Position numbers and translations under genes: made by a program. Below, in pieces: positions 44,994-56,256 of a stretch of 64,000 nt of DNA (positions are counted from its first letter, which is position 1; each line of letters starts with the position of its first letter). Below the pieces are notes generated by a model. It had not been told where the DNA came from, searched no databases, and was given only the letters and a program-made list of their open reading frames with translations. Origin of the DNA: Narthecium ossifragum (lineage: Eukaryota; Streptophyta; Magnoliopsida; Dioscoreales; Nartheciaceae); NCBI GenBank assembly GCA_963920575.1, contig OY986973.1:6923054-6987053 (forward strand). The letters run 5' to 3'.

Positions 44994-46588
44994 GTACTGA
45001 TAGCTGGATTACCTGCCTTGTAGAGCTCCATCAACAGCTTCTTTTGGGAAATATTTCTTCTCGCTGTTTCTTCATTAACTTTGATGGGTACTTCTACTTC
45101 TACCCACTCGATATCTTCCACCATAGGCTCGTCTTCTTCATCACCTCAACCAGTTGGAACAATTGTTGTCGACGTTGATGGAATAATCTGAGCGATGACT
45201 TCTGTCTTCTTGACGAGACGCTTCACCTTCACGTCTCCATAAACTCGCAGGTAATCATATCGGCCACTTGACTGGCCACCTGGTCTAACTGCTGGATTGC
45301 CTTCTTCATACAACTGCTTCAACAGCTGTTCTGTAGACATACCCTTCTTCTGAGCTTCTTCGGAAACGTCGATTTTTTCTTCGACCTCGACGTACTCATC
45401 TTCTTGGTCAAGTACTAAGTTCACTGAGGCTGAATCCTCCACTTCATCGACCAAGGTGGCCGACGTTTCTTCATCTTCATTGATCAGTGTGGCTGACGGT
45501 TCATCATCGTCGGCCATATCAGATATTTCTGAGTCACTTTCAGTTGGACATTGTTGTCCAAGGCGGCTTGGCAAGATATAGTTGTTGACGATGACAGACG
45601 GGAGTGATCCAAATCGGATCACCTGGCCTCCTCCAGCCTCATCGTCTTCATCCTTGTTTGGACGATAGAATTTGCTTTTGGACGATTCTGTTGCTTTGGA
45701 GCCAGCAACATCATCCTCAACTTCCTCAGCCTCTTCAGTTTGACTTGGATTAGTCTCCTGAGACTGCTTGGCCCTCATCATCTGGCCATACCTTTTCTGG
45801 TATCGTCGGTACTGAGTCCTCGTCATCTCCTCCACAGGAACTGATCGACGAGTGTAGCAGTTGTAGTTGTACCAGCGCTCTGGCTTGTAAGGCTGAGTTA
45901 TAAAGTTCTTTGGGTACACGTGAGGCTGACCTCTGTTCCATTGCCGGGACTGCGGGCGATGAAATTTGGTTCCAAAGAACGGTGTCATCGGTCGACTGAG
46001 ATCCCAATGACATCTTGGGCAGACATGTGGAAGAACAGGTTCTTTCCCTTTGTCTTGGCTGAGTCGAGCGAACACATCTGGACGGTTCTCGTCCTGAGTC
46101 TCGTCGATGATGATCTTGAACTTTGGCAATCTGAAATTTGCCACATCAGTCAACACCATCCCTACTAGAGCAGATTTGGGGAATGGATTTGAATCAACTC
46201 CCATGTGTTTGGCTGGGAAACCAATCCTACCGGAGTCAATCGCATCCTGCAAAACATTACGGAAAGCCAAACATTGATTAGTGTGATGTGACCAAGCATT
46301 ATGCCACTTACAATATCTTTTGTCCTTGATTTCATCAAGGCTTGGCATAGCATGTCCATCTTTCAATTTGACTTGTTTATCTTTCAGTAATTGATCAAAG
46401 ATTTGATCGGCCTTTGAAATATCAAAAGAAAACTTTCGTGTTTGACGTTTACCGTCTCTGACTACTTCTTTACCTTTAAGTTCCCGCTCAAGTTTGGCAA
46501 GAGCTTTACATATATAAAGTTTTCCCTTAAGGAGCTCGGCCAAACAAACATCTTCCATATTGTAGTTTTCTACATCGATGTCAGTAAC
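44994..46588 (-). pseudogene. Tat gag, C-terminal part with acidic linker
   Basis: After a stop at 46589 the same frame continues with MEDVCLAELLKGKLYI, the Tat nucleocapsid-like motif YCKWHNAWSHHTNQCLAFRN and CPRCHWDLSRP, then a long acidic Ser/Thr/Glu linker and the module LLKQLYEEGNPAVRPGGQSS. It stops at 45146. A diverged second copy of the module (LLMELYKAGNPAI) follows at 44994-45124, then a frame change into the protease part. So a unit of about 90-100 residues was duplicated. Confidence 0.82.
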
Positions 46589-47500
46589 TTAGTTTATTTC
46601 ATAGTTAGTATCTCTATAGTAGGTTCCATTAGAAGATGATTTCATCTGGTCTTCTTCTCTCAGTAATTGTTCATAACGTATAGCGCTAGTCTGCAGTTGA
46701 AACAGATCGATGAAATCTCTGTTTTGGAACTTCTTTTTAAGTTCAAAGGCTAATCCACTTTGAGCGATTTTTACAAATTCCCTTTCAGGTAAGGGAATAA
46801 AGCACCTACTTCTCGCTCTTTTAAATCTTTGTAAGAATGATTCAGCATTCTCATCTGGCCGCTGTCTGAGTTGCTCATCTGGCCGCTGTCTGAGTTGAGC
46901 TAAATCGGCCATTGTTATTTCTGGTTCTGACTTATAAAATTGAGAATGGAACGCATGTTCCATTTGTTGCCAACTCTGAATGGAGTTGGACGATAGCTTA
47001 ATGAACCATGAATAAGCTACCCCGGATAAAGAGTTAGGGAATAGTCTAAGTTTGACAAAATCGTTCACTTCCCCACATTGCATGGAGAATTTCACTATGT
47101 GTTCAATGGTCGATATCTCATCTACTCCAGAGAACATAGTAAACTCTGGAACTTTATTGTTCCCAGGGAGCGGGTACATTTGGTCAACCCAATCAGGATA
47201 AGGCTTCCTATAAGTTGGACGAGTAGCTGGTCGTCCTAAACCTATTTGCTCTTGTAAAATCTCAGCAACTTGTTCACGTAGAGCATCGGCCTGATTATAA
47301 AGAGGGTTGTTGTAAACTTGGTCATACTGCTCGTTTGGTGGTCGAGCATAATACGGTGGTGCCTCATATGGTCGATAGTTATTCTGATAAGGAAGATCAC
47401 CCATGCGTTGACCATCGGCCATTCTTTGATTATAAAAATTATTTCCTACTGGCCGATTAACTTGGCCACCTAGTTGCCCATAGTTATTTGTGAAAACCAT
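46589..47500 (-). pseudogene. Tat gag, capsid domain
   Basis: Contains the retrotransposon gag domain: MYPLPGNNKVPEFTMFSGVD, FVKLRLFPNSLSGVAYSWFI, WQQMEHAFHSQFYKSEPEIT and ESFLQRFKRARSRCF. A 24-bp tandem duplication (46851-46898) gives two copies of QLRQRPDE. It is one frame apart from the preceding segment and ends in a nonsense codon at 46589-46591 (YEIN-stop-VTD). Confidence 0.87.
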
Positions 47501-48552
47501 TGGCCTTGAGCATCCAGGTTATTATTTTGGCCGATATTTTGGCTATTGTTTGGGAAAATAAGGTTCTGGCCATTGTTTGGGTAAACAAGGTTCTGGCCAT
47601 TGTTTGGGAAAACAAAGTTCTGGCCATTAGGAGGAATGTTCTGAGGAACGTTTGGAGGAATGTTCTGATGAATGTTTTGAGGAATGTTATCACCCATAAC
47701 CAAAGGCATTCCACCTATTGGTATGCCCTGACCTAAAGGAACTCCATTATTTGGCGCTCCTTGTGCCGGAGGAACAACACCGCCTTGCATCCCTTGAAGA
47801 GGAGAGACACCATTGTTTGGTATTCCTCCAGGAGTTAACATCTCATTATTATGAGGTATTTGCGTTGGCGATGGAAATAACCCAGATGTTTGACCAATTA
47901 AGTTAGGTCTTTGATTATTGTCATTGTTCATCGATGGCCGATGATGGGTTGAACTAGTTTGGCCAACTTGGCTATTTTGGTCGAGAAGGTTTTGGCTATG
48001 CATTGGATTTCGCAAGAGAACAAAACCGTTATTACCGCCAGGTCCCATGATCGCGTTGGGTGGAAAAGGACGATTGTTCTGAGTGGTATTTTGGCCAATA
48101 GGAATCATTGGCATGGTTGGCCTAACAACATTTGGCCCAGGGTTTGCCTGAGATAAAGTTGAGTTCATAAAAGTTTGCATGGTATCGATAAAAGGCCTTA
48201 AAGCAGTGGCGATATGGCTAGCCATTTGCTGATTGTGAGCATGTAAAGCTTCATCGACCATAGTTTGGGCTGTACTTGACATTATGTTTCCTGGATCCAG
48301 GCCAACTCTGGCCGATTTGTTCCCTCGCTCTACAGAGCGATAAACCACCCTATCTCGATATTCTATGTGTGGCGGGGGAACGAGCGGAGGATTATGTGGT
48401 TGGTCAAAAGGTGGAAAAATAACAGGCTCCTCTTCAACCACAACTGGAATTTGTTGGCCATCGCCGTGATCGGCGTTTCCACTACCGCTATTAGTGTCCA
48501 ACCTAGTCCTAGTGACGACCATACCGTCTGGTCCAACTTGACCGATTTCCAT
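47470..48552 (-). pseudogene. Tat gag, N-terminal low-complexity part
   Basis: The ATG at 48552 (MEIGQVGPDGMVVTRTRLD) is the first after the PBS and is the preferred start. The sequence is rich in Asn, Pro, Gly and Gln with direct repeats such as NIPPNVPQNIPPNGQNF and three copies of PNNGQNL/PNNSQN. A one-base frame difference near 47490 separates it from the capsid part. Confidence 0.78.
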
Positions 48553-48567
48553 AAAGACTTGACACAG

Positions 48568-48585
48568 GTCCCACCGGGTGTGCCA
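48568..48585 (-). promoter_or_regulatory. Primer-binding site of the Tat element
   Basis: On the minus strand TGGCACACCCGGTGGGAC follows the 5' LTR after five bases. TGG at the start pairs with tRNA CCA. I do not assign the tRNA. Confidence 0.7.
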
Positions 48586-48590
48586 AAAAA

Positions 48591-49870
48591 TGTTAGAGAG
48601 GAAATCTAACCGTTGACCGGTCAAATAGTCAAGGTCAAATCCTATTCCACACTTAAGTATCAGATGATTGTAGTGAATTCTACTCTTTCGAATAATCGAA
48701 CCAGAGATGTCAAGTAATATGGAAATCTAGATTAGACCTAATTAAATAATCTAATTAAAACTAATTATCAGGATTAACTTAAAATAATCTAAATTAACCT
48801 AAGAAAAGCCTTAAATTATCTAAGATTGCGGAATTAATTAAATAAAACATAAAGATCAACCTAACTTACTAAATCCAGAAAATGCATCTAAATCTATTCA
48901 TTAACTTAACTTAATCTAAGAAATGAAAACTCCTAATATTAACTTATTCTAATGGAAAACGGTAAAGAAAACTTGAAGAAAAGAAAGACTAAAAAAGACT
49001 AATTAAACCTAAATTATTCCTAAAATACTCCTATGATCAGGAAGAAAAGAAACTGTAATTAATAAACTAGTTTAATCTAATCTAGAACTAATTTAACTTA
49101 ATTAAATCTACATTAATCTTAGATTAAACTATGCTAAAAATGGATAAACGGACAAAAACCATTAAACTAGAACTAAAAGAAAGAAATAAAAGGAGAAAAC
49201 GATTAAAACAACTACATTATCTAGATTATACTAATAAAACAGTAAAAGAAGCCATTAATCAAACTGAAAGCTTATATTAATCAACTTACATGTACAAATG
49301 AAACGAAAGCCATGCTTAAGAGCAGGTTACAGAGTGTCAGGGGGGTTTTCAGTGGTGAAGAAAAGCTATTTATTCTAAAAAACTAACTAACTGCTCCCGC
49401 CTTGAGGGTTGATGGCGTAAAAGGAGGAGATCGTGTGCAAACTGCTCCACAACGGCTTCTTCCATGTTCGTGTCTGGTTTGGATAGTACACGGGGTCGAT
49501 GCTCTTTCATTGCACACGTCATGATTACGCTGGCTTACTTATCGTTTCTTATCCACGTCATACCTGCATGTGTTTTTTAACCATATTTGGCAAATGTGTT
49601 AATTGCTTTTGGACGATGATATTAAGTAACATGTCCCATTGTAACTTTTGGGCGATCATTGTCCTTAGTCCCTTAAATGATGTTTGGCATATGAACGATG
49701 TCGTCCTTTGTTGTGAATATTCTATCGTCCATTTGGTCGATAGATTCTATCGTCCATTTGGTCGATAGGTTTTATCTGGACGATAAGATTGTATAGTAAT
49801 CGTCCATTTAGTCACTGCTTTTTTGGTTACGTGTCCGTCATTAATGATTTAGCCATTATTTTGGCTAACA
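48591..49870 (-). mobile_element. 5' LTR of the Tat element
   Basis: 1280 bp, same borders as 35329-36585. A 25-bp tandem duplication (units at 49722 and 49747, CTATCGTCCATTTGGTCGAT) is absent from the 3' LTR. Many GTCCATTTGGTCGAT/ATCGTC words occur near the start of the element's transcript. Confidence 0.92.
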
Positions 49871-49953
49871 CCAGCCATTCGATTAGTTGCATTTTATCCA
49901 ATCAACAATTCTCTGCCTGTGTGCATCTTGACTCTGGTCCATTGCACCATAAG
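49871..49953 (-). other. Host sequence between Tat and Copia, exon-like
   Basis: On the minus strand, joined across the Copia element to 54747 onward, it reads as an open frame after a CTTCTTTTCTCCTTGTAG acceptor: LVNIGTLNYTYG at the Copia site, then DQSQDAHRQRIVDWIKCN and a stop. I do not recognise the protein. Confidence 0.35.
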
Positions 49954-50253
49954 TGATGGAGTTTGATCCAAATTCCACGTTCCCATGCATGCACATACTA
50001 GTAGTGGAGCTGGGGAGATTTTTAAATTACTTTATTTGTTTGCTTATGTGTCAAGTTTGTTAGTAGTGGGTTGTTGTTGACCTAGTCTTTAGGAGTGGTT
50101 TCTCTTTAGTGGCCACGTAGTATGTTGTCTTTAAATATCCAGTAGAGTCAGTTGTTATGTTATGATTTATTAACTCTCTGTCAATAGATTTTTCCATTGT
50201 TGTTCTCGTCTCTCTCGTGTGAAGAAGCTCCATATTTGCTGTCTTATCCTTCA
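49954..50253 (+). mobile_element. 5' LTR of the Copia element
   Basis: Runs from TGATGGAGTTTGATCC to GTCTTATCCTTCA. It differs from the 3' LTR by few substitutions and lacks the 13-bp insertion. Confidence 0.93.
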
Positions 50254-50255
50254 TT

Positions 50256-50271
50256 GTAGTATCCAAGCCAG
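50256..50271 (+). promoter_or_regulatory. Degenerate primer-binding site of the Copia element
   Basis: TAGTATCCAAGCCAGG resembles the initiator-tRNA-Met site TGGTATCAGAGC with several changes, directly after the 5' LTR. Confidence 0.55.
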
Positions 50272-50357
50272 GTTTTGATTGTACTTGGCGTGTGTTGTGG
50301 AGATCATTGCTGAAGCAAGGGATCTTTAGAGAGGTAATTTGTTGGTGGTGATTCATT

Positions 50358-51626
50358 ATGTCGAATGGTATGAACACTGTTAACCTCTCACAATCTTTGA
50401 TACCTTTTTTTAATGGGGAAAATTATGAGTTTTGGAGTATCAAGATGAGGACATTTTTTATTTCACATGATCTTTGGGATCTAGTTGAAAATGGTTATAC
50501 ATAAACAAAGAGCTCAAAAGCTGTGGATAAAGGAGCAGATCTGAAGGAGCTTCGTAAGAGAGATGCGAAGGCTCTACTTGTCTTACAACAAGCAGTGACA
50601 GATGCTATATTCCCCCGGATTGCCAATGCCACCAAATCAAAAGATGCTTGGACTACCTTGAAGCAAGAATTTCATGGTGACAAGAAGGTAACCACCGTGA
50701 AACTTCAAACTCTTCGTAGAGAATTTGAGACCATGTTTATGAAGAATGGGGAGTCTGTTCAGGATTTTTTCTCTAGAATTTCTGTCACTATAAAACAAAT
50801 AAGGACATTTGGAGAAAATATCACAGATCAGAAAGTGGTAGAAAAGGTTTTGAGGAGTTTGCCAGCAAAATTTGATCATGTTGTAACTGCCATTGAGGAG
50901 TCCAAGGACTTGTCCATCTTCTCTCTTAATGAACTAATGGGTTCACTTCTAGCTCATGAAGAAAGGATGAATAGGTCAGCCGAGAAGAATGTTGAACAAG
51001 CTTTTCAGGTCAAGCTGGAGGTCAATGACAAAAATGGTGAAGGTACTACTGATCAAAGGCACGCTGGTCGCGGGCGCGGTAGAGGTGGCTATCGTGGACG
51101 TGGTCGCGGACATGGAATGCATGACAACAATCGAAAGTCAGAAAATGGTGATCGTGGCAACCGTGAGCAAGCCCACAAGAATAGATATTGCCAATTTTGC
51201 AAGAAAACTGGACACATTGAGCCATATTGCTGGGAAAAGGCAAAGCAAGAAGCCAACTTTGTTGAAGAAAAACAAGAAGATGGTAACTTATTTCTTACTT
51301 GTTTGAATAATAATGAAAGCACTACAGATGTGTGGTTTCTAGATAGTGGTTGCAGTAACCACATGACAGGAAAATGGAGTCTCTTTCGCAATATGGATGA
51401 ATCTGTGAAGTTGCAAGTTCGGCTTGGCAATGACAAGCGTGTCCAAATAGAAGGCAAGGGAACTATTGCAATTAAGAGTAAATCAGGTCTTGAAAGGACA
51501 ATTAGTGATGTCTATTATATTCCTGGCTTAGCACATAATTTGCTTAGTCTGGGTCAACTAATTCAGAGGGGATATTCTGTCATATTTCATGATGATATGT
51601 GTGAGATTAGAATGTGCAAGTTCTAA
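50358..51626 (+). pseudogene. Copia gag and protease
   Basis: ATG at 50358 (MSNGMNTVNLSQSLIPFFNG) with FNGENYEFWSIKMR, then TAA at 50502-50504 in frame. From 50523 the frame continues 367 residues: the gag helical domain (AWTTLKQEFHG, LQTLRREFETMFMKNGESVQ), an RG-rich region (180-197), the zinc knuckle CQFCKKTGHIEPYC (223-236) and the protease motif WFLDSGCSNHM (DSG at 274-276). The frame ends at 51624-51626 by a shift. Confidence 0.92.
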
Positions 51627-52391
51627 TACTCATATTAGGATTCACATGGCTGAGAACAAAATGTTCCCTCTTGATATTTCGTGTCTTGATGAATGTGCAT
51701 TTGCTATCACCATGAAAAATGAATCTTGGTTGTGGCATTTACGTTATGGCCACTTACACTTTAATGGGCTGAAATTATTGAGTCAGAAGCAGATGGTATG
51801 TGGTCTACCTTCCATAGCTTGCATTGATGAGGTTTGTGAAGGGTGTGTTTATGGAAAACAACCCCACCTGTCATTTCCAGTTGGAAAAGCTTGGAGAGCC
51901 AAAATGCCTCTTGAACTAGTTCATGCCGATATATGTGGGCCGGTAAAAACTCTATCTTTGAACAAGAGTAGATATTTTCTGTTGTTTACTGATGACTTCT
52001 CTCGTATGAGTTGGGTGTTCTTTCTTGTTCAAAAGTCAGAGGCATTTGAGAAATTTTAGGAATTTAAGGCTTTTACAGAAAAAGAAAGTGGGCATGTCAT
52101 AAAGGTTCTTCGCACCGACAGAGGAGGTGAATTCCTATCTAATGAATTCGAATTATTTTGCAAGCAAAATGGCATTCGCATGCAATTGATAGTAAGAAAG
52201 ACGCCGGAGCAAAATGGAGTCGCCGAGAGAAAAAATAGAACAGTGGTGGAGATGGCTCGTAGCATGTTGAATGAGAAGCATCTTCCAAATGATTTTTGGG
52301 CCGAAGCGGTAGCTACATCGGTTTGGCTTCTCAACATCTCTCCAACAAAGGCAGTGCGCAACTTGACTCCATATGGAGCTTGTCTCATCGG
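51627..52391 (+). pseudogene. Copia integrase
   Basis: The shifted frame has the GAG-pre-integrase zinc module (WLWHLRYGHLHFNGLKLL ... CEGCVYGK), the core with D in LELVHADICGP, a TAG at 52057-52059 in EKF-stop-EFK, D in LRTDRGGEFLS and E in PEQNGVAERKNRT. The frame changes again near 52390. Confidence 0.9.
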
Positions 52392-53993
52392 AAACCTGAT
52401 GTAAGGTCTTTAAGAATTTTTGGTTGCATTGCTTCTGCATTGATTGATTCTGGTGATCGTACAAAGATAGATAAGAAAAGTGAAAAATGCATATTTGTTG
52501 GATATAGTGATGAAACAAAGGGTTATAGGCTATATAATCCTAGAAGAAAGAAACTCATCATCCTCAGAGATGTTATTTTTGATGAATACAGTTGCTGGGA
52601 TTGGAAAGAAGAGTCAAGTCATCACTTGCCATTCATGGAAGATGCATCAGAAGGTCCTGCATTAAATGAGGATGTACCATCACCTCATGTGTTCCCATCA
52701 CCTGGTCTTTTTGAAAGAACCTCATCACCTTTGTCTCCTGAGAAGACATCATCAAGGGATGTGAGGAGTACAAGTGGCAGCAACATTGATCCTACACTTG
52801 ATGGTGATACTCCTCCAAGAAAGGTACGATCTCTGGCACAGATATATGAAGCATGCACTTTTTCTCTTATGGCTGCAGAACCTACTTGTTATGAAGAGGC
52901 TTGTGGCAAAGAAGAATGGGAAAGTTCTATGAAAGAGGAATTAGCTGCTATTGAGAGAAACAAGACATGGGATCTTGTAGACTTGCCATCAGGGAAGAAG
53001 GCCATTGGTGTGAAATGGGTCTATAAAGTGCAGTGCAATGCTGATGGAAGTATACAGAAGTACAAGGCAAGATTGGTTGTCAAAGGATATGTACAAACAC
53101 ATGGTATTGATTATCTTGAAACATTTTCTCCGGTTGCTCGATTCGAGACCATTAGAATTATATTAGCAGTTGCAGCTCACATGAAGTGGAATGTTTTCCA
53201 ATTTGATGTTAAGTCCGCCTTTCTGAATGGCACATTAGAAGAAGATGTGTATATTGATCAACCAGAAGGATTTGTTGTTGATGGGCAAGAAGAGAAGGTG
53301 TACAAGTTGAAGAAGGCACTCTACAGTCTCAAGCAGGCTCCAAGGGCATGGTATGGAAAGCTCGACTCATATCTTCGCCAAAATGGCTTCCGCCGAAGTG
53401 AAAGTGAGCCCACTCTATATGTGAAGGTGAAAGGTACCGATATGCTCATTGTTTGTGTTTACGTCGATGACATCATCTATACCGGATCCTCCAATTCTCT
53501 TATCCAGGAATTTAAGAGTAGCATGATGCATGGATTTGATATGTCTGACTTGGGATTATTGCACTATTTCCTTGGTCTTCAAATTAAGCAAACTGATGAT
53601 GGCATTTTTATTTCTCAAGAGAAATATGCATTAGATTTGCTTAAGAAGTATAATATGCTAAACTGCAAGGGCTTCTCTACTCCCATGAATGCAAATGAAA
53701 AGTTGAGCTTGAATGAAGGTACAACCAAAGCAGATGAGAGGCAGTTTAGAGCACTAGTTGGTGGCTTGATGTACTTGACCCATACTCGTCCGGATATTGT
53801 GTTTCCTGTTAGTTTGATGTCAAGGTTCATGCATAATGCATCAGTGCACCATCTTGGAACGGCAAAGCGCATTCTTCGCTACATCCGGACAACGAGTAAC
53901 TACGGAATTTGGTATAAACCAGTTTCTAATTTTAAATTGTTTGGGTTTACTGACAGTGATTGGGCTGGTTCTGTAGATGACAGGAAAAGATAA
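52392..53993 (+). pseudogene. Copia integrase C-terminus and reverse transcriptase
   Basis: Begins LRIFGCIASALI, KCIFVGYSDETKGYRLYNP and VIFDEYSCWDW, then the RT: WDLVDLPSGKKAIGVKWVYK, KARLVVKGYVQTHGIDY, FQFDVKSAFLNGTLEEDVYI, LYSLKQAPRAWYGKLD and VCVYVDDIIYTG with YVDD at 53460-53471. The frame ends at a TAA created by a 13-bp duplication of AGGAAAAG sequence near 53980-54000, just before RNase H. Confidence 0.93.
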
Positions 53994-54369
53994 CAGGAAA
54001 AGCACAAGTGGCTATGTCTTCAATCTAGGCTCGGGTGCTATATCTTGGTGTTGAAAGAAGCAGGCTACTACGGCATTGTCGTCATCGGACGCTGAGTATA
54101 TTGCCGCATCGGCAACTACTTGTCAAGCAATTTGGATGCGACGAATCTTGGAAGATTTGAAGCAAGCTCAACAACATGCAACAGAGATTTTCTGTGACAA
54201 CAAGGCAACGATCTCGATGACAAAAAATCCGGTGTTCCACGGAAGAACCAAACACATTGAACTCCGTCACCATTTCATACGAGATGTTGTTGCTGAAGAT
54301 TTGATCATGTTGAAGTATTGTCCAACCACTGAACAAGTTGCAGACGGCTTTACTAAAGCTCTTTCATAG
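53994..54369 (+). pseudogene. Copia RNase H
   Basis: Continues STSGYVFNLGSGAISWC, then a TGA at about 54053, then KKQATTALSSSDAEYIAASA, IFCDNKATISMTKNPVFHGR, TKHIELRHHFIRD and EQVADGFTKALS up to the stop at 54367. Catalytic-region motifs are preserved. Confidence 0.9.
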
Positions 54370-54419
54370 CCAAAGTTTGTGAAGTTCCGATCTCTCCTTG
54401 GTGTTTGTGATTTTGCATC

Positions 54420-54428
54420 AAGGGGGAG
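54420..54428 (+). promoter_or_regulatory. Polypurine tract of the Copia element
   Basis: AAGGGGGAG immediately precedes the 3' LTR. Confidence 0.85.
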
Positions 54429-54741
54429 TGATGGAGTTTGATGCAAATTCCACGTTCCCATGCATGCACGTACTAGTAGTGGAGCTGGGGAGATTTTTAA
54501 ATTACTTTATTTGTTTGCTTATGTGTCAAGTTTGTTAGTAGTGGGTTGTTGTTGACCTAGTCTTTAGGAGTGGTTTCTCTTTAGTGGCCACCTTTGTAGG
54601 CCACGTAGTATGCTGTCTTTAAATATCCAATAGAGTCAGTTGTTATGTTATGATTTATTAGCTCTCTATCAATAGATTTTTCCATTGTTGTTCTCGTCTC
54701 TCTCGTGTGAAGAAGCTCCATATTTGCTGTCTTATCCTTCA
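54429..54741 (+). mobile_element. 3' LTR of the Copia element
   Basis: Same borders as the 5' LTR. It has a 13-bp insertion near 54590, where GGCCAC is repeated around CTTTGTA. Confidence 0.93.
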
Positions 54742-55396
54742 ATAAGTATAATTGAGAGTCCCAATATTCACCAACTACAAGGAGAAAAGAAGTTACAAAT
54801 CTCGGATACACAAGATGACATAGATTAAAGTAGCACATCGACAGAAAAACTTTGACTTCCATACTAACAACTCTCGGCAAGTTTAATCAAGGCTTACTTT
54901 GCATCTTTTTCTTAAAGAACGATACCCAGAGCACCAAGAGTTTTCATGTTAACTTCATGAAATTAATTCACAAGAACCTTCAGTTCTTCAAGGTTTGTAC
55001 CTATCAAACAATCACCACTGGATCAATTAGCTCTCCATTTAGATAGTATTCTTCAACTTCAATCCCTGCAAACCAAAACAATATAACAACACTCAGTACG
55101 TAATAGTGGTATAAGAATAACATAGAATTGATACAACAGTCTTATAAGAATCTAGATTTGTACCTATCAATAGACAAAGCTGACCAGCACAAATAGGGTA
55201 GTTGAATGGCACAATAGCAAATTGTAAGGCAATTTACATCTCCACAACAGATGAGTCAGTGCATGTCCATAGTTCTATCAGCAAAAAAACAATCTATATA
55301 TATAGATTATATGAGCTCACAATTACCTCTTTGATGTCCCCAATGCTATCAGTCAATGAATGTCATCGAAAAGATTTCATCTCAAAGTGCACCGGC

Positions 55397-55540
55397 AACT
55401 ATTACACATCCATATCACAATTTGGGCTCAAAGAACTATTACACATCCATATCACAATATATATAGGCTCAAACAACTATTACACATCCATATCATGGCA
55501 AGTACATACAGCTCAAACAACTATTACACATCCATACCAT
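55397..55540. repeat. Short repeats of AACTATTACACATCCATA
   Basis: Four copies of AACTATTACACATCCATAYC at 55397, 55434, 55475 and 55519, separated by variable GGCTCAAA-type spacers. Confidence 0.85.
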
Positions 55541-55704
55541 GTCAAATACATGCAGTTCATATTACATCAAACAAAACCAACCATCAGTTGACATAAGCAT
55601 AGTGTAGAAAAGTGAGCTACAAAACGCAGCAATTGTCACATAACACACAGGACTATATAAGGTAGACAACAATCACACAAGCAACCATAACGATAAAGAT
55701 CAAA

Positions 55705-56256
55705 GATCAAGCAGGTTTCATATTAACATAAGGAAGAAGAAATGCATGCAACTAGAACTTGCAAAATAACTAGCTGTGTTACAAATCTAACAGGTACAGC
55801 TAGAACTTGCAAAATTGAAAGCATTCAGCCAAGACATCGAAAGATCAAGCGAATTTCATATTAACATAAGAAAGAAGAAGCACATGCAACTAGAACTTCC
55901 AAAATAACTAGCTATATGACAGATCTAACAAGTAGAGCCAGAACTTGCAAAATTGAAAACATTCAGCCAAGACAACAAAAGATCAAGCGGATTTCATATT
56001 AACATAAGGAAGAAGAAGCACATACAACTAGAACTTGCAAAATAACTACCTGTATGATAGATCTAATAGGTAGAGCTAGAACTTGCAAAATTGAATACAT
56101 TCAGCCAAGACAACAAAAGATCAAGCAGATTGCATATTCACACCAGGAAGAAGAAGCATGTGCAACTAGAACTTGCAAAATAACTAGATGTATGACAGAT
56201 CTAATAGGTAGAGCTAGAACTTTAAAAATTGAATACATTCAGCCAAGACACCAAAA
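55705..56256. repeat. 138-bp minisatellite, four units
   Basis: Units begin with GATCAAGC at 55705, 55843, 55981 and 56119, exactly 138 bp apart, with a decayed fifth start at 56257. Each contains CAACTAGAACTTGCAAAATA and ACATTCAGCCAAGACA-like words. Units are diverged by scattered substitutions but not by length. Confidence 0.92.

Larger units (their letters stand above)
35329..49870 (-). mobile_element. Tat-lineage Ty3/Gypsy retrotransposon with antisense gene, minus strand
   Basis: LTRs 35329-36585 and 48591-49870 (borders TGTTAG ... CTAACA) enclose 12 kb. The minus strand carries PBS, gag, protease, RT, two RNase H domains (the second of archaeal type, diagnostic of the Tat lineage) and integrase. 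Between integrase and the 3' LTR lies a plus-strand gene of 3.5 kb with a plant mobile domain. No TSD is evident (flanks AATGC and CCAGC). Coding frames have several stops and at least three frameshifts. The LTRs are very similar by eye, so it is fairly recent. Confidence 0.92.
49954..54741 (+). mobile_element. Ty1/Copia retrotransposon, full length
   Basis: 4788 bp with LTRs of 300 bp (49954-50253) and 313 bp (54429-54741), flanked by ATAAG on both sides (49949-49953 and 54742-54746). The domain order gag, protease, integrase, RT, RNase H is that of Copia. Stops and small indels break the polyprotein. It interrupts an exon-like host sequence. The lineage within Copia is not assigned. Confidence 0.95.

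Noticed and set aside
47484..47736. Frames with repeated FLQTFLRTFL or VLAIVWENK peptides
   Set aside because: Shadow frames of the Asn-rich repeats in Tat gag.
35329..49870. Two separate elements, one on each strand
   Set aside because: A single LTR pair, one PBS and one PPT enclose both the minus-strand pol and the plus-strand PMD gene; no LTR or TSD lies between them.
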